Shown here in pieces: positions 54,851 through 63,771 of a stretch of DNA of 64,000 nucleotides; position 1 is the stretch's first letter; every line of letters starts with the position of its first letter. Under the pieces are notes generated by a model that saw only the letters and a list, made by a program, of their open reading frames with translations, ran no database searches and had not been told where the DNA came from. The stretch is taken from contig OU862915.1 in assembly GCA_917880885.1 (NCBI GenBank), positions 36,092,676 through 36,156,675 on the forward strand. The letters are read 5' to 3'. This stretch comes from Limnephilus marmoratus. Its lineage: Eukaryota; Arthropoda; Insecta; Trichoptera; Limnephilidae. A program made the position numbers and the translations under genes.

Positions 54851-55139
54851 CAAACTGTGGTTTCACCACTTACAGTTGCTTTTATTTTTATTATCTATAC
54901 CCTTAGTGATTTCCGAGTAAAATGACGGAAATTATTAATGGCTATTGACCTTTTAAAGTGTCCCAATTACTGTGGTGTTTAAATTTGACCGAAGGTCATT
55001 AATCTTATGTGTGTTATTCCCAAATGCTGACTCATAAGTTTCTTTTCCAGCATAATTAAGTATTTTAAAATTGACTTATTAACATATCTAATAGTTGCGA
55101 TCGAATTAATTTTTTTTTAATTCATCAAATTATTGTTAA

Positions 55140-55395
55140 TTTTCCAACTGTTCTAAAAGATTCAGTTTGCGCCCTTTATTTTGTATGTGTAACGGAGTTG
55201 GCTTATTATTATCACTAAGTGAATGAGTTTTATCTAGAAGATGTTTGGCGAATTGCGACTGCATTTAATTATTATTTTTAAAAGATCGCACATGTTCTTT
55301 AAATCTAGTATTAAAAAATTGGCTAGTTTGTTCGACCTTAACAGCGTTGCTTTTGTCACACTGGAGTTTATACATAAATGCCGCTATTTTTTAGA
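55140..55395 (-). pseudogene. Penelope-like GIY-YIG endonuclease fragment
   Basis: The minus strand reads SGIYV, then MYKLQCDKSNAVKVEQTSQ and FFNTRFKEHVRSFKNNN, a stop, and QFAKHLLDKTHSLSDNN and NKGRKLNLLEQLE. It matches the layout of Penelope GIY-YIG nucleases (GIYKLTC..C...YIGQT.R.F.TRFKEH....AxHLL..HS...LE). GIY is present; YIG has decayed to KVE. One in-frame stop. The nuclease cuts DNA for Penelope integration; this one is dead. Confidence 0.75.
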
Positions 55396-55479
55396 TTGGT
55401 AATTCACTTTTTGAGTTTTTAAGAGATGATCCTAAATTGATCGATCGACAAATCGGCCTACTTAAAGTATGAGTAGAAA

Positions 55480-55640
55480 TCAACTACTTTACATTAATTA
55501 ATGATATGTTTTTCTGGTGAACGACGGTTTGCCTATTGGTTCATCGCTTAGTCCACTTCTTGGGAAAATATTTTAACAATTTTGAAGGTCAAATTTTAGA
55601 TTCACCATTAACAATAATATTCAATGCCGATGAACGCTTA
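55480..55640 (+). pseudogene. Penelope-like reverse transcriptase fragment
   Basis: The plus strand reads NYFTLINDMF, then DGLPIGSSLSPLLGKIF and NNFEGQILDSPLTIIF with a frame change. DGLPMGSPLSPxLA is the signature of Penelope-type and telomerase-like RT. It is on the opposite strand to the GIY-YIG fragment 100 bp away, so the two pieces come from rearranged or separate copies. Confidence 0.65.
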
Positions 55641-55649
55641 TTAATATTT

Positions 55650-56725
55650 AGTTTGTAAAGATAAAATAATTAAACATTCTAAATTAGACCGTCCATAAAT
55701 CTATAAAAGTTTCGATCGGTTCCAAAGACTGAAATAAGCTGGCCTTTGAAAAGAATGTCAGATGACAGAACATTAAAAATCACGATCACGTGGTAACCTC
55801 AGTAAAAGCCATCTAGAAGCAGACAAAACTAAGTGGACTGGAAGCACTGGAAGCAGCATGATCAGGTGACCTGAGGACGATACAAATAAGGAATGTTGCA
55901 CTTAATCCAACCCAAGATGTTATTATAATTTGTTACCTACGTAGTTTTACCTTAGATTAGGAGAGAATTTTTGCTACCACTTTTTCTTGAATGGGTACAT
56001 ACGGGTACCTTTTATTTTTACAACTGCAAACGATTCAAAATCGAGCTTTGGTCGTTAAAGCCTTTGCGATTCCTCCATTACAAAAGCGATAATTTTTTCG
56101 CGGCATGTTAGAAAATCGTAAATGATACAAAGGTCGTTTTATTTGTGGGACTAATAGCTTCTGATGCTTGAGAAATTGTTTGACTTTTAACAGGAAAATA
56201 TACTGAGTAACTTTTAAAAATGCCCGGGTCTACTTTCCAAACGACTGTTTATTTTTTTTAAGGAAGAACTTTTTGTCTTCAAGCATTATTATAATAAATC
56301 ACCGTTTTATTATGTTTCAATAAACTTTATGACGTTTCACAAAACAAGCGTTCTACCCCGATTTTGTCCACTTATTTTGTATCATTAAACAATCAACGAT
56401 AAACGGGGTTATTGGTTAAATTTTGTTGATATTTCAGGACACGCAGGTGTTTTATTGCGCTTGTAAAATTGCGATATAAAATTGAGCACAGAAAAGCAAT
56501 CTATGTCGCTCTGATCAGCGACTGTCCTAGTTAGGTACGTGCTCGATTTGTAAAAATGCAACATTTCATTATATTGACCTCATTTTGTACTGAGGTGAAT
56601 GTATAAAATATCTAACGACCCTAGATGTAGATATTGGGTTTAAAAAAGATATATTTTATTCACTTAATTTTAAGGGTACATTTTCTTTAAATACACCGAT
56701 CCTTATTTTTTACATGGCATCCGGA
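55650..56725. other. Unassigned AT-rich stretch
   Basis: No recognised feature before the LINE-A insertion. Confidence 0.4.
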
Positions 56726-56763
56726 AGGCAACTTATAACACTTCAACTGAATACATCAATTGT

Positions 56764-59163
56764 ATGACTGAACAAAATTTCATATCTTGCATAAATAAAA
56801 ATACTAGAGAAATAAAAGAACATACTCCATCTTGTTTAGATCACATTTGGGCAAACGTAAACATTAAAGATCTTCACAAACTAAAATCAATTGTTTGGAA
56901 AACTAACATAACTGATCATCATTCATGCTTACTTCTGTATAATAATAATATTAAACATAAAAAACATAATTTAGTACCCAAAAAATCAACAATAGACATG
57001 ACTATTCTCTCTGAAAAACTAAAAATGGAAAATTGGAACAATGTTTTAAAGAGTGATGATACCGAAATATGTTCGAAAAACTTTGAAAAAATCCTGTCAC
57101 AACACATTAAAAATTCGACAACTGAAATAATAATACACATAAAATCAAAATTAAGATGTTTAAAACCTTGGATTACCAAAGGACTTATAATATCTATCAG
57201 AAACAAAGAAAAACTTTATAAAACAACTTTAAAAAATCCCCATGATGAAAAAGCATATATTTTTTATAAAAAATATAAAAATAAATTAACATCTTATATT
57301 AAAAAAAGTAAGGAAGAGTTCTTTAAAAATAAAATATTATCTTCAGAAAATAACCATAAACAAATGTGGAAAACTGTGAATTTGGCCATAGACAATACAA
57401 AAAAAACACAAAATATTAAGTACATCGAACATGATAAAAACATTATAGATGCCAATTTACAGCCTAAACAATGTGCAAACATATTTAATTCCTTCTTTGC
57501 AAATGTTGGAAAAAATCTTGCGAAAAATATTCATAAGCCTTCTAACCCAGAAAAACAAAAAAATAAAAAATTACAGAAACGTAGTATACTTTCAACATTT
57601 GAAATAACAACAGAATGTGAAATCTTAAAAATAATAGAAAATATGAAAGGAGGTTCGTCTCCCGGTTTTGATTCTATTACGGCACAAATGTTAAAATCTA
57701 TGAAATCTTACTTAATAAAACCCATCACTCATTTAATAAACTTGAGTTTAACGAAAGGAATATTTCCAATGAATTACAAAAACACAATAATCTCACCTAT
57801 TTACAAATCTGGTGATCCGCAACAAGTAACGAATTATCGCCCAATTTGTCTAATTTCTAACATAGGAAAGATATTTGAAAAAATAGTAAAAAAACAATTA
57901 GTAAATTTCCTAGATAGTAATAAAATACTACACAAAAACCAGTTTGGTTTTATTAAATCGCTCAGCACACAAGATGCCATTGCTAACGTAACTTCATACA
58001 TTTACAAATCATTAGATAAAGGTAAAAAATGTGCGGGTATATTTATTGACCTCAGAAAGGCATTCGATAGCATATCCCATGAGATGCTATTAAAAAAATT
58101 AAATGATATTGGCATTAAAGGCAACGCGATTAAATGGATCACAAACTACTTAAAAAACCGCCCTCAAGTGGTAAAAATCAATCTTGTTAATAGTGATCAA
58201 GAGATTTCAAGCTTTGGAATCCCGCAAGGTACAGTGCTTGGACCAATTTTTTTTACCATATATGTAAATGATATTTTTTTTCAACATTTAAATGGTCAAA
58301 TTACATCATACGCCGATGATACAGTATTAATAATAAGTGAAAAGACTTGGGAAAATGTAGAATTAAAGGCCACAGAAGACATCAACACGCTTAAGAATTT
58401 TTTCGACACTAATTTACTATCACTAAATAGTGAAAAGACATTTGTAATTCCATTTGCAATCCATCCAAACGATGCTCCCAAAAATTTTAACATTGTCATA
58501 CACGATAATACTAAAATCCATAGCCAAAATTATTGCAAATCAAACTGTACAATATTAAAAACAACAAATAAAATTAAATATCTCGGAGTAATTATCGACA
58601 AAAATCTGAAATGGAAGGAACAAATATGTCAAGTAGTAAACAAAATCAGAAAATTAATATATATATTTTTAAGAATTAGAAATTTTCTGTCGATAAAAAA
58701 TCTATATTTAATCTACTATGCCTTAGTTCAATCCACTCTACAATACGCTATTATTAGTTGGGGATCCGCGTATAAATGTAACCTTCTTCCAATAGAAATT
58801 GTACAAAGGACAATTATTAAAATTATATTAAAAAAATCCTTAGACTACCCAACAGAACGCCTGTTTGAAGAATTTCAAGTACCCACATTTAAAGATTTAT
58901 ATATTAAAAATTCATTGATTCAAATTATAAAGGAAAAAGATAAATATCCATTTTTAAATGAAAACAGAACTCGACTTAAACATGTTTTTCTATGCCCAAA
59001 ACTAAATACGTCTTTTGCACAGCATCATTATACTTACCAGGGAAGAACTTTTTTCAATCGTCTACCAGAAGAAATCAGAAGCATTAATGATAAAACCCGA
59101 ATACTGCTCTCTGTCAAGAGACATTTTAAAAATATTCTTAAGAAAAAAATTACTGTCAATTAA
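56764..59163 (+). CDS. LINE-A ORF2, reverse transcriptase with truncated endonuclease, 799 aa
   Basis: The open frame continues a little upstream of this Met (EYINC before MTEQNF), so the Met is internal, not a true start. Residues 20-56 are the end of the endonuclease (SCLDHIWANVNIK and WKTNITDHHSCLL). The reverse transcriptase follows: GSSPGFDSITAQML (about 298), NYRPICLISNIGKIFEKIV (about 357), QFGFIKSLSTQDA, GIFIDLRKAFDSISHEML (catalytic Asp near 426), FGIPQGTVLGPIFFTIYVND (about 482) and SYADDTVLIIS (catalytic pair near 517). The thumb has YALVQSTLQYAIISWGSAYK. The C-terminus ends YTYQGRTFFNRLPEEIRSIN, the usual Jockey-type closing motif. Compared with copy 1 this frame has no stop or indel. 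With two thirds of the endonuclease gone it cannot mobilise itself, but its parent must have been active recently. Confidence 0.9.
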   Translation: MTEQNFISCINKNTREIKEHTPSCLDHIWANVNIKDLHKLKSIVWKTNITDHHSCLLLYNNNIKHKKHNLVPKKSTIDMTILSEKLKMENWNNVLKSDDTEICSKNFEKILSQHIKNSTTEIIIHIKSKLRCLKPWITKGLIISIRNKEKLYKTTLKNPHDEKAYIFYKKYKNKLTSYIKKSKEEFFKNKILSSENNHKQMWKTVNLAIDNTKKTQNIKYIEHDKNIIDANLQPKQCANIFNSFFANVGKNLAKNIHKPSNPEKQKNKKLQKRSILSTFEITTECEILKIIENMKGGSSPGFDSITAQMLKSMKSYLIKPITHLINLSLTKGIFPMNYKNTIISPIYKSGDPQQVTNYRPICLISNIGKIFEKIVKKQLVNFLDSNKILHKNQFGFIKSLSTQDAIANVTSYIYKSLDKGKKCAGIFIDLRKAFDSISHEMLLKKLNDIGIKGNAIKWITNYLKNRPQVVKINLVNSDQEISSFGIPQGTVLGPIFFTIYVNDIFFQHLNGQITSYADDTVLIISEKTWENVELKATEDINTLKNFFDTNLLSLNSEKTFVIPFAIHPNDAPKNFNIVIHDNTKIHSQNYCKSNCTILKTTNKIKYLGVIIDKNLKWKEQICQVVNKIRKLIYIFLRIRNFLSIKNLYLIYYALVQSTLQYAIISWGSAYKCNLLPIEIVQRTIIKIILKKSLDYPTERLFEEFQVPTFKDLYIKNSLIQIIKEKDKYPFLNENRTRLKHVFLCPKLNTSFAQHHYTYQGRTFFNRLPEEIRSINDKTRILLSVKRHFKNILKKKITVN

Positions 59164-59319
59164 TCTTACAAATATCCTTAGTTTTCCATTACATTCTTTC
59201 TTTTTTTAAAAAAATTCACACCATTATCAAACAAATACTGCAGCTCACATATATTTATGTACAATTAATTATTTAAGTACTAACTTATAACTAATAACTA
59301 ATAGCATTTATGTACACTC

Positions 59320-59356
59320 CCCTTCCATACACAAGCAAATGCTTTAAATGGAAGGG
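59320..59356 (+). other. 3' UTR stem-loop of LINE-A copy 2
   Basis: CCCTTCCAT (59320-59328) pairs with ATGGAAGGG (59348-59356), with ACT/AGT continuing the stem after one mismatch. Relative to copy 1 one T-A pair has become C-G on both sides. Confidence 0.75.
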
Positions 59357-59429
59357 TAGTAAAAAAAAATACATGTAAAAAAAAAAAATTATATATTTGT
59401 TCTAAAATTGTAATTATAATAAATGTTGC

Positions 59430-59498
<69 letters not shown>

Positions 59499-59774
59499 TA
59501 TAACAGATCTGTGAACATGATTTACTGATTTTAAGGCAGGTGTACTTTATCACTTAGTCTGAATTCTGGACACATCATTTCCAATGACCACTAAAATAAT
59601 GTTGTATTAAAATGTTACATTATCGCTTATTTGAATTCTTGATGCAATCAGTTTCAATTGTGAAAACGATACTTTAATTAAAAACGTATCCGAGTTCATT
59701 GAACGAGAGTGACAATCATTTCCAGAGAGAACTATAACCGAAAATACTATTTTTGGTTAGCTGCTCCCTCGTAA

Positions 59775-60002
59775 TTGCCTAATAATTTGGAATGCTATAA
59801 ATTATTCATACCCAACAACTACCGCCAGGGTCACAGCCACGACTTGCTCTGTATTCCACATGGCAGAACGGACGTTCTGATCCAGCATAGCATGACAAGA
59901 GGTATGGTGCTGCTAAATACTGTCTATAAGTCTCTTGACATTTTCAACATTGGCCTTAAATATATCATTGTCGTTGTCAAGAGGCAAGTTCAAAAAAATT
60001 AA
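59775..60002 (+). pseudogene. LINE ORF2 C-terminal remnant
   Basis: Reads NNYRQGHSHDLLCIPHGRTD, VLIQHSMTRGMVLLNTVYKS and GLKYIIVVVKRQVQKN. The pattern IPHARTDxLK-S.....LWNxLP....F...K is the closing block of Jockey-type LINE proteins; here the LWN tryptophan has become Leu. Short, unconnected to LINE-A. Confidence 0.45.
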
Positions 60003-60009
60003 AGTAAAG

Positions 60010-60325
60010 TTTCATTTAAAGTTATGTATATATCACGTGTAATTAAATAGGATTACATCAATCTGCAGTGCACAACAAAAATTAAATTAAATTAAATAAA
60101 AAAAATATGTACATATATACCTTCATTTGTTAGATTAATAAAAAAAGATATTACACTGCAATGCCCAAATCTAAGCAATATTTAAACATGAACCATTTTT
60201 GGCTTGAACGTTAACCTCCTAACTGTGACAAGTATTTGGAGATAGTTCAGAGGTTTCCAAAGAAGAGAAAGAGAAATTAAAGGGAAAGAAAAGGTTGGGG
60301 TACATCCGACTAGTTTAAACTTCTT
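60010..60325. other. Unassigned AT-rich stretch
   Basis: Nothing recognised. Confidence 0.4.
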
Positions 60326-60329
60326 TTAT

Positions 60330-60392
60330 CGTTATTTGTTTTTGGGGTGTTATGTAGCGCAACACGGCATAATACCCCAAAAACAAATAACG
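60330..60392. repeat. 63-bp hairpin repeat
   Basis: The arm CGTTATTTGTTTTTGGGG... (60330-60354) pairs with its reverse complement (60368-60392) except for one base; the loop is TAGCGCAACACGG. The loop plus right arm recurs at 62075-62105 (plus) and 63935-63975 (minus). Confidence 0.8.
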
Positions 60393-60569
60393 AAAATGCT
60401 TTTGGCCGTGAAAATCCGAAAACTTATCAGTTTAACCTTCATCTACTTATTTCTCTCCTTCCATTTTTCCACTACCATGAGATATATCAAATACCTCTCT
60501 CAGGGATGCATAATTCCACTGGCCTTTCAGTGAAATAATAAGCAGTTGATTTTACCAGATGTTTACCAG

Positions 60570-60960
60570 GGCAATTTTTTTTATGTGAATACCTCACAAG
60601 ATTCCTACTCCCGCCTAGAGCGAGTGAGGTTATGGCATCCTCAATTGGGGTTTGTTATAAGGCTATTGTGGCTTCACCGGAGAATGCTCAAGGTCCCATG
60701 GACCGACATGATAACCATCACAGAAATTCTCAGGCGGGCTAGAGCAGATAGAGAATTGCTTACAACATTAAAAATCAGGAAAAATTCATATCTGGGTCAT
60801 GTACTTCAAGGGGAGAAGTATCACTTGCTCCATTTAATATTTAAAGGCAAGATAGGGAGAGGGTCACCGAGGGCCTGGAAGGAGACAAATGTCTTGGCTG
60901 AACAAAATATAGGGCGATAAAACCAAGGCGATACTGAGAGTACCTTTCAATCTGGAATAT
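60570..60960 (-). mobile_element. SINE-1 copy with its middle replaced by a LINE fragment
   Basis: The outer parts are SINE-1: TATGTGAATACCTCACAAGA, GGCATCCTCAATTGGGGTTT on the left and AGGCGATACTGAGAGTACC with CTGGAATATTG on the right. The usual middle (purine-rich block, CTGGCTATTCAG, TTCTGAATGGTGG) is absent and LINE coding sequence (60663-60918) occupies its place. The head is missing. Confidence 0.65.
60663..60918 (+). pseudogene. LINE (RTE/Jockey-like) ORF fragment inside SINE-1
   Basis: Reads LWLHRRMLKVPWTDMITITE, ILRRARADRELLTTLKIRKN, SYLGHVLQGEKYHLLHLIF and KGKIGRGSPRAWKE. RRMLKIPWTD-VTNEEVLRR...YLGHILRG-KY-LL-LI--GKI-G-RG-GR is a widely conserved C-terminal LINE segment. The 124-codon frame is open but joins SINE sequence upstream, so it is chimeric and not a gene. 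Confidence 0.75.
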
Positions 60961-60969
60961 TGTGATTAT

Positions 60970-61386
60970 CACAATTTGGGAGGCGGGTATAGAGGTACCG
61001 CCGCCCCGGGAACCATTTATTGGATGACCAACATCCCTGCCATAGGTTACCCCGAGTCGTTCGCTAGTTTGGTGATTTAGCAGGAGTGCCCGTGGTCTTG
61101 GAGTGAAATTTGTCTACTCTTCACCTACTGCGTAGCTGACTGGATCGGGAGAGAGGCATAATCTAGACCTCCCCAGCCCCCTTCTCTGGACCAATCGCGT
61201 TGCACCGCAGTGGGAGGGGTGGATTCATACGTCTCACACTCGTAGACATATTGACCCCCAGATTCCTACCCGCCCTCATTCCTTTTTCCTTCCCAGAACT
61301 TCCCCTCCTCCTTTCTTTAAAAAGACTCTCCATAAAGCATTCCCAAAAATGATATGGGAGTGTTTTTTTCCTCAGGGCCTCTTGAG
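60970..61386 (+). mobile_element. SINE-2 copy, nearly complete
   Basis: Starts TTTGGGAGGCGGGTATAGAG, GTACCGCCGCCCCGGGAACC, ATTTATTGGATGACCAAC; then CCTACTGCGTAGCTGAC, CACCGCAGTGGGAGGGGTGG and CCCCCAGATTCCTACCCGCC; ends AAAAAGACTCTCCATAAAGC and a degraded hairpin tail (TTCCTCAGGGCCTCTTGAG). It is the best copy for defining the family head. Confidence 0.8.
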
Positions 61387-61387
61387 T

Positions 61388-61757
61388 TTTATTTTTTTTA
61401 TATGAATGCCTCACAAGAGTCTAAGCTACTCCCGTCTGAGTGCGAGTCTATTGCATCCCCAATTTGGATATGTTGTGAGGCTAATGGTACTGGGGAAGAG
61501 AAGGAGATGAAAGGGAGAAGGAGAAAGGAAGGTATGGAAGTATCTGACTATTCGTTTCAATTCTGAATGATGGTCTTACACCACGGCGATACTAAGAGTA
61601 TCTTCCACTCTGGAACCTGCCGCAAATGTACTATATATTATTTTAAATGATTTAATCGTGAAAAAGCACAATTTTTTTTCCCGTGCCGGGATTTGCGATA
61701 GCGTGACCTTCAGATTGCGAGTCAAAATCCTTACCGCTAGACCACGCCGGCCGTCGA
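61388..61757 (-). mobile_element. SINE-1 copy with tRNA-like head
   Basis: Body: ATGAATGCCTCACAAGAGTC, CTACTCCCGTCTGAGTGC, GGATATGTTGTGAGGC, TTCAATTCTGAATGATGG, CTTCCACTCTGGAACCTGCC. On the minus strand the head (about 61757-61680) reads GCCGGCGTGGTCTAGCGG with TAAGGATTTTGACTCGC and a mutated box B. It lies directly behind the SINE-2 copy: the T-run at 61391 is the reversed poly(A). Confidence 0.85.
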
Positions 61758-61812
61758 TGTGTCGTGGTATTTAAAAAAAAATTGTGATTACCTACCTCGT
61801 AACACATCTGCC

Positions 61813-61854
61813 CTGATGATGGACACTGTAACGCTGTCCGAAACGTACAACGTA
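61813..61854 (+). ncRNA. Hammerhead-ribozyme-like core
   Basis: CTGATGA (61813-61819), one extra T, stem II GGACA (61821-61825) with TGTCC (61835-61839), GAAA (61840-61843), stem III ACGT (61843-61846) with ACGT (61850-61853), then A (61854) in the cleavage position after GT. Order and boxes match the type I hammerhead. Stem I is not clear (CATCTGC at about 61805-61811 can pair with GCAGTATG at 61865-61872 with a bulge). The extra T next to stem II is unusual. It is probably a Penelope-type terminal motif; catalytic activity is unknown. Confidence 0.5.
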
Positions 61855-61858
61855 AACG

Positions 61859-61892
61859 TAGTAAGCAGTATGCACTTGCATACTGCTTACTA
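61859..61892. repeat. 34-bp perfect palindrome
   Basis: Sixteen-base arms TAGTAAGCAGTATGCA (61859-61874) and exact reverse complement (61877-61892) around CT. It follows the hammerhead-like core by five bases. Confidence 0.9.
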
Positions 61893-61904
61893 ACAACGTA
61901 TGCA

Positions 61905-62052
61905 TGGACACTGGAGGTCTAGATTCGTTCAAAATAAATAAATGTAGCTTCGTTTAACAAAAAAATTAGAATCTTGCGAGAGCCTTAAAGGAGTAACCAC
62001 CAGTTACTTATACCAAGGCGGGTAAGAGGTGGATTACCTCCACTGTCCGAAA
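61905..62052 (+). repeat. Solo tail unit related to the R1-like element
   Basis: GGACACTGGAGGTCTAGATT, ATTAGAATCTTGCGAGAGCC, AGGAGTAACCACCAGTTAC and ACCTCCACTGTCCG parallel the two units at 41413-41817. The ends again pair (GGACACTGGAGG with CCTCCACTGTCC, one mismatch). The unit therefore also occurs independently of the LINE. Confidence 0.75.
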
Positions 62053-62109
62053 CATTGGCTAAAGGAGGAGGTAGCGCAACACGGCATAACACCCCAAAAG
62101 GAAATAACC

Positions 62110-62845
62110 ATAAAACCTACCTCGTAGTTCATAGATATCGATAAATGTGAAAACAACCACCTGCTATAATAATTTTGATAGAGATGGTATATTCTCCATT
62201 CCATATTTTTACCAGCGAAAATTACAACAATAATAGAACTGCCGCTCTCCGAAAACACAAAAGCACGAAATTAAAAATACAAGAACACGATGAATGGGTG
62301 GTTCAAAAGATTCCAGCACGTAAAAATGTCGTTATAATGAAAGCATAGCTTTAAAGTGCCTAGCCTAGTGCTTCAGTTAACAAAAGCAATACAGATTCCG
62401 TCCACGATTGCAGTAGTAACTAACAAATAGTGCAATGTGTAGTATGGTTACAATGTGCCACCGTGTATTTTAAAGATTTATTATTTTAAACGTAAGTTGA
62501 GACCACCCTGCATTTCGCTCTGGAGAATAGAGCCTTTGTTTTGTCGTACCCTGTACTTATAAAGTTGCAATAATTAATAGCTTTGTTTTCTTTTTGGTTC
62601 GCGTAGCACGAAGCCGTATTGGGCAGGTCGTAAAAATGGGTTTTAATATTGCGACGTAAGTGCGAACTGAACCAACATGAATCTTTTTCAATTGTAGGAA
62701 CCCGTACTTTATTTTTTTTTTCGTTTAACTTCTCATTTTTCATTTATAACGAGCTCTGTGATAAAGCATTAATGCTCTTGGCTCTATTTACATAATATGA
62801 AATTTATTACTTTTGAATGTAGCTATAACTTTATGATTATCCATT
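62110..62845. other. Unassigned stretch
   Basis: GTAGCGCAACACGGCATAAC with ACCCCAAAA (62073-62100), the repeat also at 60355 and 63945, lies just before. Beyond it no recognised feature; the frames of 74 and 85 codons on the minus strand have no motif. Confidence 0.4.
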
Positions 62846-62848
62846 ATA

Positions 62849-63455
62849 AATAAATGAAACAATAAAGCTTTGTTAGAACCACTTATATATTTTATTAACG
62901 CCGACCGGTTTCAGAAAGACCGTTCCTTTTTCAGGGCAAACATAATATAATGACTTGGCAATTACAAACCAGTGGGTGGGAACAATGTATTATTACTAAG
63001 TGTTGTGGTATGGAGTGTGGTAAGTGTTGTGGGGTGGAGGCGTGGCTAGAGATTAATGAAGAGTGGGTGGGGTAAAAGAACGGACATTGATTGGAAACAT
63101 ACCCAAGATTGGGCTATAAGATAATATTTTTTATTTATTGAAAATGGATTCATTATTTTTAATGGTTTTTTTTTTATTTCCAAGGCTTCTAAGTTATCTA
63201 AGCGTTTTCCTGTATGGTTAATATGAAAAATATTTATTCCCGTTTTTTTTTTGTAAAGTATGTTTAAGTAAGAGTTGTTTTTCCAATATAAAAATAGTTT
63301 TGAAAAAAATACGGGGATAAATATTCTTCTTATTAACCTTGGAGGAAAACTTTGTCATTATATGTTTGCCCTGAAGAAGGAACGGTCGTTCCGAAACTGG
63401 TCGGGGTTAATAAAAATGTAAGTGATTTTAACAAAGATATATTGTTTCATTTATT
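62849..63455. mobile_element. Foldback element, about 105-bp arms with nested inner palindrome
   Basis: The left arm (62849-62954) and right arm (63354-63455) are reverse complements: AATAAATGAAACAATAAAG with its partner, CGACCGGTTTCAGAAAGACC with GGTCGTTCCGAAACTGGTCG and TGCCCTGAAGAAGGAACGGT. A second pair of arms lies inside (about 63216-63250 with 63303-63338). The right arm contains CTGAAGA (63371-63377), stem GGAAC/GTTCC (63379-63392) and GAAAC (63393-63397), a hammerhead-like core. No coding region. Confidence 0.75.
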
Positions 63456-63770
63456 GAAATTCATTGAGAAATACGAACAACAATTTCGTAATCTTTAGTT
63501 ATGATCAATTTGATCCCATTGATCTACATTTACATTAACCCGTGTAAAATCACTGGAGCGTTATTTTTATTCAAAATTGTAAACTGTTTTTTTTATTCGT
63601 ATTATCTAGAAAGGATTGCATTTTGTTGTCCTAAACGTCACACTAGATCGAATGACTTGTTCAGTACTAACGAGTACCCGTCTTGCGTTGCAATGCAACT
63701 CAATAAAAGAAATTGTTTGTCCCTGATGGTGCTTTTCCATATTTCCCCACTCCTGCCAGCTGTGCTTGAT
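63456..63770. other. Unassigned stretch
   Basis: A 93-codon frame (63501-63782) shows no recognised domain. Confidence 0.35.
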
Positions 63771-63771
63771 G

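Larger units (their letters stand above)
56741..59494 (+). mobile_element. LINE-A copy 2, young 5'-truncated insertion with target duplication and poly(A)
   Basis: The 11-bp direct repeat AACTTATAACA occurs at 56730-56740 and 59495-59505, immediately outside the element. The body starts inside the endonuclease, as expected of incomplete reverse transcription, and ends in about 55 uninterrupted A (59442-59496; the last two belong to the duplication). An unbroken A-run and a fully open 799-codon frame indicate a very recent insertion. Confidence 0.95.

Noticed and set aside
61859..61892. Helitron 3' hairpin
   Set aside because: A Helitron end needs a CTRR about 10 bases after the hairpin; the sequence after 61892 has none, and no helicase is near.
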